A stretch of 42,611 nucleotides of DNA, from the NCBI GenBank assembly GCA_004335635.1, contig QAXH01003645.1, forward strand, positions 1 to 42,611, written 5' to 3'. This DNA comes from Chloromonas sp. AAM2 (taxonomy: Eukaryota; Chlorophyta; Chlorophyceae; Chlamydomonadales; Chlamydomonadaceae). The notes below the pieces were generated by a model. That model did not search any database and had not been told where the DNA came from. It was given only the letters and a program-made list of their open reading frames with translations. The translations under genes and the position numbers were made by a program. Positions 11,001 through 23,200 of the stretch are shown here, one piece after another; position 1 is the first letter of the stretch; the number at the start of each line of letters is the position of its first letter.

Positions 11001-12821
11001 ATCCAATATGCATGCGATGGTGCCAGGGCAAGCGTGAGGTCGTGCACATCCAAGATATCATACGATCAGGCCAGGCGTCGCATCATGCCGTCTTACGTTG
11101 CACACTCAAGCCATGGTCACTGTCTTGTCGTCCGCTGCTTGTGTGATGCGCAGATTCGTTTGTTGAGCCACGACATCTGATGCGCGGCCTCGCGCCGCTC
11201 GATTCGCGAGACAGCCAGTCCATGGAGCAGGCAGCGCAGAACAATCGAATGCTGCAGGTAAGGAAACTGCAGTCGAGTCGTGTTCCCTTATCAGCACGAA
11301 CAGGTCTGACCAACAAACACACAATCGGCAGAGCCGGATTGTCTTATAAGCAGGAGTAAGTCGGATCGGTTGGCACGCACAGATTTGAACGATTCGTTTT
11401 TGATTGAGGGCGATCGCTCTTTGCGCGACGTAGCGTTGCCATCGCTTGCGAGAACGCGCTCGTTGACCAATGCTGACGAGATGCTCTGTTGCTGTTGCAG
11501 TCTTCCGTATCCATGTCTGCTGTGGACTCGATTCGCTTCCGCGACGTGCGCTTGGAGTTGATGCGAGCCGACGCCAAGAGCAGAGCAGGCAGTGGCAGTG
11601 GTGCACCACCCGGACCACCTGGGTCGTGTATAAGCAGACAGGGCAGCAGCAGCGGACTGCCATCAGACAAGCTTGTCAGTAAGAGGAGCAATGGTGAAGA
11701 TAACGCAGGTGCCAGCAAGCAGAAGGTTGAACAAGCCACAACAAGTAGCGCTTTGCCATCGATAGGGCCGCCTCGCAAATCAGTGGTAATTGCTCCTGAC
11801 GTGAAGGACGTCAAAGATTCCGACGATTTCTCCTACAAGCGACATGGGTTGAAAAAGCAGGTGAGCTTTCACGAGCTGAAACCATTGAATCAGGCAGGCG
11901 TATCAACCCCTGGCGCGCCAATGGAGCGGGAGAAAACTTGCGTGGTCCGAAGTCGCACTTGCAGCAACCTTGCAAAGCCGAACTCATTTGCTGCCCAACC
12001 CCGACCTTTAAGCGGATCGGCCATGATCGGGATGTCAGGCCACACGCCTTCGGGCTTGGGCACGCCCTCCCTATCAGGTCCTTTGCTAGCACAGCAGCAG
12101 CAACAGCTGGCCGCTAAGTCGCAACCTGGTAGCTGCCGGCACGCCACGTCGCCACGCCTGACCATGCAAGATTTGCAAGCCGAGCTGCAACGCCGCAAGA
12201 GCCAGCAAACCGCGCACGATGCTCTGTCTCCAAAGTCTCAGGTAGGTGATGGGCCATGAGCAGGAGGTTTGGCGACAAGCAGAGCAAGGAACTCGGATCA
12301 CAGCCCGGCTTCTGCATCATTCTTCTGCCACAATGACAATCTTCAGACTTGAGGTGCATGAACATGCCAGTATGGTCAACCCTCGGCCTGTTCTCCTGCA
12401 CGGTTCTCTTGATCTGCAAAGCAACGGTGATAAATACGCCTTGTGTATGCCTGGCACGCAGGACGCCAGCTCCGCTGGGCCTGTATCACCATGCGCACGC
12501 CCTTCTGTTGGAAATGCCCTCGTGCCCTCGTCCCGTCATTCTGTGCAAGTCCAAGGTTGTGCGACCGCGCCCATCGCCATCCCCACGTCCACCCAGCTGT
12601 ACAGTTCCACACGTAACCAGGATCCCTGGACTGCTTTATTTGGGGAATCACAGCGCAATGTGCAGAAAGCCAACATGTCGACGCTTGCTGACCAGTTTCG
12701 TCAGCCTGCCTTGTTTACCGGGGCATCAAAAGCTGGGCAGGCAACAGAAGCTGTGCAAGGACTGCTGCAAAGTCGGAAAACCAACGATATGCACGTGGAC
12801 GATATGCTTCCGGAGCTATGA
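8100..12821 (+). CDS. CALK: CALK-type Aurora-like Ser/Thr protein kinase
   Basis: Exons: 8100-8104, 8398-8488, 8578-8688, 8939-8995, 9214-9279, 9572-9640, 9817-9862, 9973-10031, 10303-10458, 10668-10872, 11154-11257, 11501-12241 and 12462-12821, giving 689 residues. The kinase domain is complete: glycine loop GSGYASSV (14-21), VAIK Lys36, helix-C Glu54, HRD Asp131, DFG Asp149, Thr163 and Thr167 in the activation loop, and SPE (172-174). The CPDK...ENK insert after SPE and the VDAWAVGVLAYELIVG segment match green algal Aurora-like kinases. Known Chlamydomonas CALK acts in flagellar excision and disassembly; that role here is inferred. The roughly 400-residue tail is rich in Ser, Pro and Gln, has a QQQQQ run near the middle, and likely carries regulation. 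The start rests on a five-base first exon with strong context (GCCATGG) and a GTAAGC donor, giving an N-terminus of MGSC. An alternative first exon begins at 8293. The intron after 8995 uses a GC donor. Confidence 0.85.
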
Positions 12822-13021
12822 AACTTGAAGGTGACATCGGCTCTGCATCGGGTCGACATTTTCCGCCTTGGATGGTCTGCGGTCCAGCCGTCGGCCAGTA
12901 GCTGACATGCGTGGCGCAACCTCGCGCTGTTGATTATTTATGAGGGACTTGCTTCCTGAAGAAGGCCGCCTGAAGCCTGGCTGACGCCTCTTCCATGGTC
13001 CACCAGCTGAGCCCTTGCTTT
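12822..13021. other. 3' flank of the kinase gene
   Basis: This is likely the kinase 3' untranslated region. The first TGTAA word on this strand is only at 13481, so transcripts may be long or use another signal and may overlap the tentative minus-strand gene. Confidence 0.35.
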
Positions 13022-14300
13022 TCACCCTCGAGAAGTGTCAGCCCTTTGCCACGCTTCACGGGTCTCATCCTTGAACTCATGTAGACTATCAACCTTGACA
13101 ATCGGTCCTTGGTATTGACGACTTGTTGCCGACTTCTTGCGGCCATTTTTGTCAGATCTATTTTTTGTCGTTGTATGTAGTTATGTGTACTGCAGTACCT
13201 CAAACCCACTACATGCCTTCTAGGCATGGCAAATGCCATTTGCCATTTCGGCTACCACGAGCGAGGGCGAGAGAACCCCTTGACTGCTTACAGGCCTGAT
13301 AACGCGCAGTGAGCTAGCTTTGGCAAAGACTCACCTCATCAAAAAAGAAGTTTGCCAGATCTGGGACAATTCCTGTCTCAGCTCAACTGGTTACGTTGGG
13401 CAGGTCCCTCAGTGTGTGCCAGCTCAGCCTCTTCCTTTTTTAATGAAATAATTATGTGGCACACTTCCCGACCCCGCTTATGTAAGCCATTATGTGATGG
13501 CCTGGCTTTGGAGCTACTTGGAGTCAGGTGGCAGTATACATGGCTTGAACGTGACACGGTGTTGCAGCTTGTGTCCATAGCTTTAGTTTGGTCATGTTGT
13601 GATACACAGGTAATGCTGATTGCCAGGGCCCTATGACCACCTCGTGTAGATGGCTCTCCTACCGAACAGCATTTTGTCATGGTAGGTTCCAGATGACACG
13701 CTGACATGCGTATCTTGCCATGCATGTGCCAGGGATGGTGCTGCCCTCTTTTGACATGAGTAGCCTTGCTTGAGATTATCGTCGAACACTGTGGAGCCCT
13801 TCTGTCGCAACGAACTGGAGCAGCAGTTGTCTTTTTGGCAGGTTCTCGACCAGCACTTGCTCTTGACTGAACTTGTTGGGGTCTGTTGGCCTTTTGCCGT
13901 TTGTTAGGGATGTCCGGTAAACGCCCATCACACATCTGACGTGTTTTCTGCACGTCCCAATCTCTGCAATGTTCTGCGTTGTGTTTGCTGCTACAAGCTT
14001 GGTACCTGGGCTTGTGCAGCTTTCACTTTTACCTGGCCAGTCGTTTACCTTCTTAACACACAGCAGCTTGTACTGTCAATTCATTTTCACCTTACCTCCA
14101 TCATTCTCGTCGCACAAGCCTGCCTATGCATTGTCTAATCAATTGTTCAAGTGATATGTGGCGTTGGTCCAGTAGAGGTTGTCGCTGCTTGCGGCTTTGT
14201 AGCCTGATATTTCATAAAAATGTCGCCAATTCTCCCTTCTTGGTCGCTCTGCAAATGGAAGTTCCACCTGCCCCTCGTCCAGTGGTGACTCTTTTTTTGA
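13022..14300 (-). CDS. Tentative small minus-strand gene of unknown function
   Basis: Two 3' exons fit well together. An exon of about 13331-13388 ends in ATGAG followed by a GTGAGT donor, and joins in phase to about 13022-13158, which reads on in a Lys/Glu-rich frame (VDSLHEFKDETREAW) to TGA at 13022. An upstream exon from about 13950 down to 13797 reads TDPNKFSQEQVLVENLPKRQ and could join in phase 1, but its donor is poor. A further coding-like block at 14139-14300 (starting after GCAG, containing WRHFYEISGYKAASSDNLYW) ends in its own TGA, so it may belong to another transcript or to an intron. No family is recognised. The whole model could be wrong; it lies between two converging genes. 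Confidence 0.3.
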
Positions 14301-14321
14301 CTGCGTTTACGGAAGCCTTGT

Positions 14322-14335
14322 TTACAGATCTGTAA
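14322..14335. terminator. Back-to-back TTACA/TGTAA words downstream of DRP5A
   Basis: On the minus strand a TGTAA (read as TTACA at 14322-14326) lies about 270 bp after the DRP5A stop. A plus-strand TGTAA follows at 14331-14335. The first is a candidate polyadenylation signal for DRP5A; the second may be chance. Confidence 0.3.
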
Positions 14336-14597
14336 CAAGTTTACTTTGGGCCACGCTCAGACAGCACTGACGAAGTGGCAGACATTGCGATTCATCATTG
14401 GGCAGCTTTCATGCCACACATGCAACTGGGGCGTCAGATCTTGCATGCCTGATAAGTACATGATCTGGCACTTCATTTAGGAGCGTGTTGCTCAACACGA
14501 CAAAAAGCCAAGCTTATGTAAGTTCAGTTTCCATGATGCGATCAGTGCCATTGCAGCACGGCATGAGTTCAAGGGTTCAATTTCAACCAGGATACGA

Positions 14598-17500
14598 TCA
14601 CAAAACCTTGGACAACTCTTGGAACTCGTTCTTGAGTCGCAGAAGGCTCTCGGCGCGTTTCTGCAGGCTGTCACGCTTGGCTTGCAAGATGGCGAGCGCG
14701 CTAGCGGCTGCGGCACAGGGCAAGGCAAAGCAATGCGAGTGGGGCAGTCGAGCGTGCTTCTCCACACTGTCGTTTGCGTACACTATTATGTAGACTGTTG
14801 TGCCCTTTCCCACTGCACCCTTGCATGCTAAACGTAGTCCACGGACGCACCTGTGAACATCGCCATGAAGTGATCGTCCGCACGTGCGAACAGCTCCAGG
14901 GATACCTCCAACCCGAGTCGTGTTTTGATGGGTTCAAGGAAGGCCGCTTTGAGAGTGGTGGGCGCGCTCTGCTGGGCCACAGCGTAGCGCAGCCGATTGA
15001 AGAGCTTCTCCGCTCGCCGAATGACGTCATCATATCCTTCATGGCCAGCGCGCCCTGCATGCAAACAGCACTAGATCAACAGATGAGACACTCAAGCTTC
15101 CAGCCTGCAACCATGCCCAACGCAGTTCCACGTGCATCCAAACTCCACCCTCATCCAGTTCACGGCTATTATCTCAAGCGACTTCACCTCACTCACCAGG
15201 CTCGTGAAATGTGCGTGATGCCTTTGGCGCACGTTTGCTGGGTGAGTTGTCAACGAGACGGCCGGGGCCCACGTTGCGCCGCGCCACTTCTCCCGCCAAC
15301 CCTTGCTGCTGCTGCTGTTGTTGTTGGCCGTGTTGTTGGGCGGCCAGCATGGAAGGGGAAGGGGTTTCTGCTACTGTCAAGTGCTGCTGCTGGCCTAGAC
15401 GAGCGGCCGGTGTGCGGTGGAGAGAAAGCACCTGCACACGAGCAGTCAAAGAAAAGGGGCAAATGCTCACAAAAAGCGCTTACCACTTTGCGTGCTGCCA
15501 TCTTGATTCCGGATGAAGATGGCTTCAGGTCGGTAGCCTGTGCGTCAAGCGCAGCCAAAATGGACTGGTCGTCAGGCGTGCTTGCGCTTGCGTCAAGCGG
15601 CGTTTTGCTTGTTAACATGCCCCCACCTGCATGCCTTCTGCTGTCACTGCATCATCCTCGCCCTCCTCCTCATCCTCCGCCCCTCCCATGTAAACATCCG
15701 GCATGGAGGCCAACAGGTTGACGGCAAACTCGGAAGTAGCTGCATCCAAGGTCTGCCTCAAGGCGGCCTTCGTGTTCTCCTCGAGCTTTGTTAAGAAATT
15801 CTGATGTGCTCCTCGTAGCGCCGCATGGAAAGACACATAGGCACGCAATGTGTCCTTGCTGCTGCCTGCGAAAGGCAGCGTGACAATAGATATGCAGACG
15901 ACATATCTCGTTTGTTGCCGACTGCCTTGGCTTTAACAGATATTCAGGTTTCCGCCACCTCGCGGCTTTACTACCAAGCGTTTGAATGTGCCATGTTTTC
16001 TGTCATGTGACTTGACTCACCTGTTGCCAGACTGCGGTCAGCTGCGATGTCAAACACGCGCCGAAGCACAAAGACGAGCCGTGCACACGCCGCATCCAGT
16101 AGAGGCCCCAGCACCTCTCGCGCCATTTGGCGTGCAATGTCCTCAGCGGCCCGGCTGGGCGCCATAGTGGCACTGCGACCCTTGTACGCCAGCAGAAGGT
16201 TTGCAACACGGTCCGTGGCCACCGCTGCAAGCACATTTAGGATTGGGCGTGGGTATGATTTCAGACGTTGGCACCAGCAAGTCGCAAGATCAATGCAAGG
16301 GTATGTCGCAAGAGTGAGAGCCGCAGGATGATGGCAAGGGCAAGCGTGAGCGAACCTCAGTCACATCAGAGACAACTTACATGCTGGGAATCTCAGAGCG
16401 TTTGCTGCTTCCTGAAACTCATGCAGACAGCGTTCAAATGCTGCACCGCCGAAGAGTTTGAGGCCGGCGTTCGGAGGCACCACTGCTGATGATGTGCCTG
16501 GCCACTGCGGGCAGCGCGATGCGACACGTTCCTCGTCTGTCGTCATGCCATGCTGCGCTGGGTCTGGATCGGTTGAGCCCTCCAGCAGCTGCTCGACACC
16601 ATGAGCTAAACCATGTGCGTAACGCATACCTGAAGCAGGCAGGGGGGTACAGTGAGGATGTGTAAAAAGACGGGCACGAGAACAAAATGGATAAAATGGA
16701 TGGATGCTGCTCAGATGCTGTTAGGGCGGAAAGTGCCTGCAGCGTCTGCAGATGTGCAACGTTGTTGATCCGCTTCCCACTCAAAAGAAATTACGAGTTG
16801 GCGGGACGCGTCTTTTGCGCCGGTGTCCTGTGGGCCCTGCCGTTTGCGCCGGCAACTTTCTGGCAACGAGATGGTGATTCGCGGGCCTGCTTTGTGCACG
16901 TTCCTAGTCATTGCGTAAACTACACCCACCTGCTGCGCGAACAGATGCCACATCTTCAACGGCTTTCAACTCTCCGTCAGCTCTAATCAAGTCACGTGAT
17001 GCGAGCTCACAGCGCTCTTGCAGGACCGCAAGGGTGTGGGGCGCCGCTTCGCGGTAACGCCGGGCGAGCTCGTCCTCGAGGAACCTGCAGGACGGAAACA
17101 GTGGGATTTCTTCATGTTCGCCCCGCACATGCTAGCCCATCGGCAGATAACTGACCCTTGTCGCACAACTCGAAGGTTCACCTTTTGAGGTTTGTGAAGC
17201 CGATGCGGGGAGCAAAGCGCTCCTCATCAAAGCCGCCCTTGACCTGCTCCCTCAGGTGTTTGAATGTGGCTGTGTCCACCTCGGCCATCTGACGGCGCCA
17301 CTCAGCACTGCTCTGAATGTTTCGATCCTGCGAAGCGCAAGGATGGTGAGCGCATACCAGTGTAAGGCCATGTGCATGGAGGGCATGTTCAAAAATCTGT
17401 GCACGCAACCATCTGAGGCACCAGGTAGAATACCAAGGCAAGCTTGCACAGGCCAACAAAGAAATGCCTACATACCAAGTCCTGCCAAAGCTCTGGTCAG

Positions 17501-19808
17501 CGGAAAGGATCTTATTTGGGGCGATCAAGGAATTGAGCAACGCAAGGTCTTGTGGGTGATGGGTCTTGTGAGACATGAGCCAGTGTGCTGCTGTCATGCT
17601 CCCAGCCGCAGCACACCTTGGGCAGGGCCACAAAGAACGGCCGCACGTTGGGCGGCAGGTAGCCCGTGGCCGCAAGGTACTTGTCCACCTCCCAGCGCTC
17701 GCCAAACTCCTTCAAACGGTTGTCGAACTTGCTGGCCACGAACACCTGCAACACAACAGACGCTTAGTGATTCTACGATGCGATGGAGCTCAAGTGCACT
17801 GACAAGCTGATATGCTTCAGTCTGACAGGTGCAAAACGATTTCTCAACGTGTTATGTGCAGTGATGGCAGGTTTGTCCCGCTAAGGCATCTTCCACCTGA
17901 TGCTCGAGTACGGCATGACTACAACCTGTACAATTGTACAATTTACATGTAGAAGACACGGTGACCCTCACAGGCACATGCAGCTTACCGTTCGCTGGAA
18001 GGTTGGGTCCACCTCCTGCACGACATTGAGCCACAGGGAGCTAGCCCACTCCACACTGCTCTGCTGAAGGAACAATATCAGCCTGCAGGACAGAGGCAAC
18101 TGGGTGCGATAGATTGCCTTCAGCATGGCTGTGCAATGACGCTGTCCTCAGAAGCGGTGTGCACACGTGGGCTTGGACTTGTGGCATGTCTCAGCAGGTA
18201 TTGACGTGTGAATCTCATGTCATGTTCATGCGTAGGAACCACGTGCTTCGAGTTTTGAGTAACTGGACAACTAGCTTGGATCCAAATGGCTGGCAGTGGC
18301 ACAAGTACATGTCCAAGCCTCTGTGCCGCCCAAAGCTCCTCGAACCTCCTTTACTTCACTTCAGCTCAAACGTCACGCTAATGCCACTGCTCAACATGCC
18401 TAAGCCTTGCACTTGTAACATGCGGTTCAAAGAGCATGCTGTGGTGCAGTGGCTGTGTGGCCCACCTGTGCGCGGGCTGTGCCTGTGCCTTGACCATGGC
18501 CAGGATGTCCTCGGGCGTGCGGTCGGCCTCGCCGTTCTTGGCCTGCACCCAGCGTGTGTGCATGGGCATGGAGCATGCAGGAATAAGCATGACGTACCGG
18601 GCCGGCATGATGTGCATCCATCCAGATGCAACATGCAGCAGGCCATGCTCAAGCGGGATATGTATAGCGGACGATACTGACCTTGAGGATAAAGCCTGGG
18701 GTGTCGATGATGGTCAGGTTGGGGCAGAAGGCGTACCTGCACCAGCATCATGGCATTTCATATCAAACGGCAATACCGCAGCATTCACATCAGCTGCGAT
18801 GGCCAGGACATGGAATGTGAACAATGTGAGAACAACAAACAAGAGATGATTGAATCCTTGCCATATGTTACGGTTCATCACTACTACCAGGCACCAACTG
18901 GCCTCGCGTCAATCGTAGTTATGGCCAATCGTCACCCACACAAGGCATGAGCATGAGGCATGAACACACACCAAACACGATGCATATGCATGTGCCAAGC
19001 ATGCGTGAGCGTGTTGAAGCTGCATGCTGAAGTCATACTCACTCGACCTTCATCACAATGGGCTTAGAGGAGACTGTGGCCCCTCCCAGCTTGCGCAGGT
19101 GCTCCTCTGTTCGTTTCATGATGGCATCCGCCACTGCAGTCTCTGGCATGATGGGCTGACCGTAGTCATCAGCATCCTCATCTTGCAACCGACACCTGGG
19201 CTCTTGGGCTGTGGGGTCGTGATACATTTGAACTATCAAGGGCCGGCGGGTGCCCATCTCAACCTCTCTGACGTTGAAGCGGAACTGAAACACAAGGCAG
19301 GCCACATGAACAGCTGTTGGGCAGCAGCAAGCAGCATGTGTGGCTGGTACCACCTATCTGCTGTGTACTGCCTGTTGCTGTGGGCTGTGTTGGTGGATGG
19401 GCCAGCACGCACCCCAAGGAAAGCCTCCAGTAGAGAAGACTTGCCATCAGACTGACCACCAATGGCAACAATTTCTGGGATGGGGAAGCTTTCGCCAATA
19501 GCCACGCTGGTAGACTGTAAACGGCTGCAGAGCGTGTGAAAATTTGCATGCAATTCATGAACATCACAGCGACAGCTGATGGTAAACGAATGGTGCTCAA
19601 GGCTTCTGCCCTGCGCCCCGGGCATTGTGGCCCACCTGTAAGCTTCATATCGCAGGTACTCGCACCTGTAGACCTGGTAACGAAGCTTGGCTTCTGGATT
19701 GTCAAATGCATCGTGGTTTCTACCCACACTGCGCATGTCCCCTGCTTGAGGACTGCGGAATGAGCTCATATTATTGCCGCCATCAGGGCGATAGCTCGCT
19801 GTGTGCAT
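14598..19808 (-). CDS. DRP5A: Dynamin-related GTPase DRP5A
   Basis: Sixteen exons, in gene order: 19636-19808, 19413-19524, 19043-19284, 18682-18736, 18466-18542, 17989-18082, 17617-17745, 17182-17327, 16930-17084, 16381-16629, 16021-16224, 15627-15865, 15484-15564, 15197-15431, 14851-15054 and 14598-14707, all in phase, giving 834 residues. The GTPase domain carries P-loop GGQSDGKSS (80-88), switch GTRRP (about 106-110), DTPG (about 187-190) and SKFD (about 256-259). VREVEMGTRRP and the segment ending in GGFDEE are typical of plant DRP5A; DRP5B/ARC5 differs here. DRP5A in plants acts in cytokinesis, while its relative DRP5B divides chloroplasts. A GTPase-effector region is encoded by the last two exons, and a Gln-rich linker (eight Q in a run) by the exon at 15197-15431. 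No PH domain or membrane span is seen. The first in-frame ATG is at 19808. Exon 13 gives the shortest intron (62 bp), and its borders are the least certain. Confidence 0.93.
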
Positions 19809-20266
19809 TCTGTAGGCTTGGCAGGTCAAGCCCTCAGGACTTCAGTCGCAGGTTGACTGTGCTGCAAGGTGTCGTGCTAGGTACTTGGTGGTGGGCGCTT
19901 TGACGCTAGGCATACAACAGGCTCAGCAAGACTCTGGTGTCCAAATTTTCGACCAACCGTTGTTCACGTGGGCTTGGTAACGTAAACTTTTGGCACATCG
20001 CATCGACACGATTGCGGAGGCGGCAGACAATAATCCGGCTTTGGAGTCGCCAGCGCACATCAGTAAAAAGGCGTTTGTTCCTGTTTGCTGCTCCTGTGTG
20101 CCGCCAGCAGTAGCCACCGGGCGGCGCCAGGGACTGATAACAAAGCAGCACAGCAGCCTCAGCACTCAGCTAAGCTCAACTTCGCCTTAAGTCGCTTTGT
20201 GGTTCCTCAGCCCTAAGGTTCAAGGATTTACCTACCTTCCACTTCCTTCAGCACAGCCTTTGAAAG
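19809..20266. promoter_or_regulatory. Shared upstream region of DRP5A and SPB1
   Basis: 458 bp separate the two divergent start codons. No coding signal is seen. It probably holds both promoters and 5' leaders. No TATA box or known operator stands out, so its bidirectional nature is inferred from layout alone. Confidence 0.6.
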
Positions 20267-23200
20267 ATGGGTGTCAAGACTAAAAAGGGAAAAGGACGGT
20301 TGGACAAGTTCTACCACTTGGCCAAGGAGCAGGGGTGAGCAGCAAAAGCAGGGCATGTACCGGGACTGCGCATGGGTTTGGATGCAGGCAATTGCATGCA
20401 GCCGTTCGGGTAGATGAGCAGCAAAAGCACAGTTACCCTGGCCAGTAGCTGTGTGCACACGTATCAAACCCGTAGTCTCACCCCAGTGCCAACCCTAACC
20501 CACGTACCCTATTCACATGCCTTCTTGTCCAGCAACACACCACGCGACACACAACTTCTTTGGCTGGCTAGATACGCCCCGCATGTTGTCGTGTGCATGC
20601 ATTCCCCCGGCCGGGTGAGTAGCAAAAGTACGACCACTCCGGCCAGTACTGGTTTGCATGCCTATCAACAGCATACTGCACAGGGCTTACTTCAACCCTG
20701 ACCTCCCCAGGCACACGCTTCAAGACACAGGACAGGCTGGACACAGAAGGCCATGCACGGCTCGCATTGTATTAATATCAACTGGGTTTCTGTATTTGTT
20801 GCAGGTACCGTTCGCGTGCTGCGTTCAAGCTTATCCAGTTGAACCGCAAGTTCAACTTCCTGTCCAACTGCCGCGCCCTGCTGGACTTGTGTGCGGCGCC
20901 GGGTGGATGGCTGCAGGTACGGGCACGGCTGGGTCGCTGCAGCGATGAGGGCAGTGTTGAGGACACGTGTCACCGCAAGGGGTAGTTGCCACAGATAGCA
21001 TTCACGAAGTGCGTCAGAACTACCAGCAGACAGAGCTCAGCAGCAGGTGTGAGCCAAGGGCGTGAAATGGAGCCTTGACCTGGTCATGTCCATGCTCGCC
21101 CGTGCCCCTTACAGGTTGCTGCCAAGAACATGCCCATGGCCTCGCTCATCCTGGGAGTGGATCTGGTGCCCATCAAACCCATTCGCGGCGCCAAGACCCT
21201 CATTGGCGACATCACCACGCAGGTGAGTAGGCTACGCTCAGCTCTGATGAAACCAAACAACACATGTTGACATATAGGATTTAGAGGCTAGTTGGTGTCA
21301 ACACGCAGAATTCAGAGGTTGGTGGATAGGAAGGTACTGATATCTGTGCCTGCCCAGGGCTGCAGTTGTAGGTTGTCGGCAGGAAATATGGTTCAGAGAA
21401 AGGCTGCAGGCTGTGTTGCCAGCGCTGCCTGGCAATCTGTGCCCTGCTGCCAGCGCTGCCGATGCCACCTGACGCTCATCACTACTCCATGTGTGTGCGT
21501 TGTGCAGGCCACACGTGCCGCTCTCAAGAAGGAGGCGCGGGGCAATCAGTTCGATGTGGTGGTGCACGACGGAGCTCCCAACGTGGGCGGTGCCTGGTCT
21601 AATGCTGCGTACACACAGGTGGGCAGGGGGATGGGAAGGAAGGGTTGGCTGTGGGTTTGGGCAGAGGGTTTGGGAGGCGGGGTTGGCAGAGGGCATGCTC
21701 GTGCATTGGGAGGCAGGGGCGACCTGGCTGACCAGTGGGTACGCAGGTTCATGGTGGACACAGCCACAATGCAATTAGTCGAACACATGTACCGATTGTA
21801 TGCGACTGCTGGTGGTCATTGCTTTGCAACCCTGTTTTAGAAACCACAGTTGACACCAGGTCGCAGCCTCGCCATGCTTTCCTTACCCTGCTTTGCCTGC
21901 AGGCCGCCCTTGTGCTCGACTCCCTCAAGCTGGCCACTGAGTTCCTGGTTCCCAAGGGCACATTCATCACAAAGGTCTTCAGGTCGAAGGTGAGCCAGCG
22001 GCAGCAGCAAGTGGTGGCACACCCGCACAATGTCCGCTTCAGTGCACGACAAAGTCAGGAAGGAAGTGTCTTCCACTAGTCAATCTATCTGGATTAGCAG
22101 TCCATCTGAGAGTACAAGATGCTGCTGCTGTACAGACGCGACAATCGCCACTGCACCGCTCATGCCTCGTCGGCCCGCCACAGGGCCTCCGAGCATCTGA
22201 GAAGACTGCTCTCCTGACCAGACACCAGTGCTGCGCCACACTGTCAGAACGCACTTTTACTCTCCTAACCCTAACTCTAACCCTAACCCCACACCCAAAA
22301 GTCCCACTTGCTTGTCTTTTAAGCACTAACATAATCCGGCTTGCCATGTTGCCCGACACACCATCGCAAGCCATCCTCTCCGCTCCACCTGCTTGTGCCT
22401 GTCTTCCTCCTGTGCCCAGGACTACAACGCCTTGCTGTATGCGTTCAACCAGCTGTTCGACAAGGTGGAGTCCACCAAGCCCACCGCCTCGCGTAACACC
22501 TCGGCGGAGATATTCGTGGTGTGCCAGGGATTCAAGGCGCCGGCGAAGGTCGACCCCAGGCTGCTGGACCCTAGGCATCTGTTCCAGGCAAGTGGACACA
22601 GGCCAGAGGTCGGAAGGCGGCACATGGTGGTATGTGCCTAGGCAACAGCGCTTCTCGAGGGATACTGCGCTATGGGAATTTCATCACGTGACCACAGTAG
22701 GAAGAACGGCAGCGATTAGGCTTAGGGCAGATGACACGTTCAAATCCTGTTTTAAGATCATTTCTTGTCGTAGTTGGCCGGTGTCAGTCGGCCGGTATCT
22801 CAACCCTGGCATCGCCAAGCACTGCTTATGAACCCAAGCCTGATGCCATGGCCCTGCCCGCCAGTGTTTCACGCCTGTCCCTGTCCCATGTCCGCAGGAG
22901 ATCACAGAGGTGTCGCGTGTGATGGGCCCGGATGCGCTCATGCGCCAGAAGATCAAGCAGCGGCGGCACCGCGAGGGCTATGACGAGGGGCTATCCACCT
23001 CGCACCGCACGGCCTCGGCGCTAGAGTTCATCGCCTCCTCGACTCCTGTAGAGCTGCTGGGAAAGGTGGGATAAGGAGAACTGGGGTTGTAGAAATTTAT
23101 TGGTTGCTTTAAAGTTATTGGCCTTCAATATTCAGGGTCCTGCTTCTTGTCTGACGTGCAGCGAAGCCGTTCAGGTTAAGCCATTGCTGGTTAAGGGTAA

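Noticed and set aside
12934..13239. Minus-strand frame of 101 codons ending VPHK
   Set aside because: It overlaps a better-supported frame in the same stretch that joins a clean GTGAGT donor in phase, so it is probably a shadow frame.
14566..14600. GGTTCAATTTC resembling a tRNA T-arm
   Set aside because: No matching acceptor stem, D-arm or anticodon arm could be found around it. It lies at the 3' end of DRP5A.
19809..19829. Upstream extension of DRP5A to 19829
   Set aside because: The codon at 19829 is TTG. The first ATG in frame is at 19808, which also gives a consistent total length.
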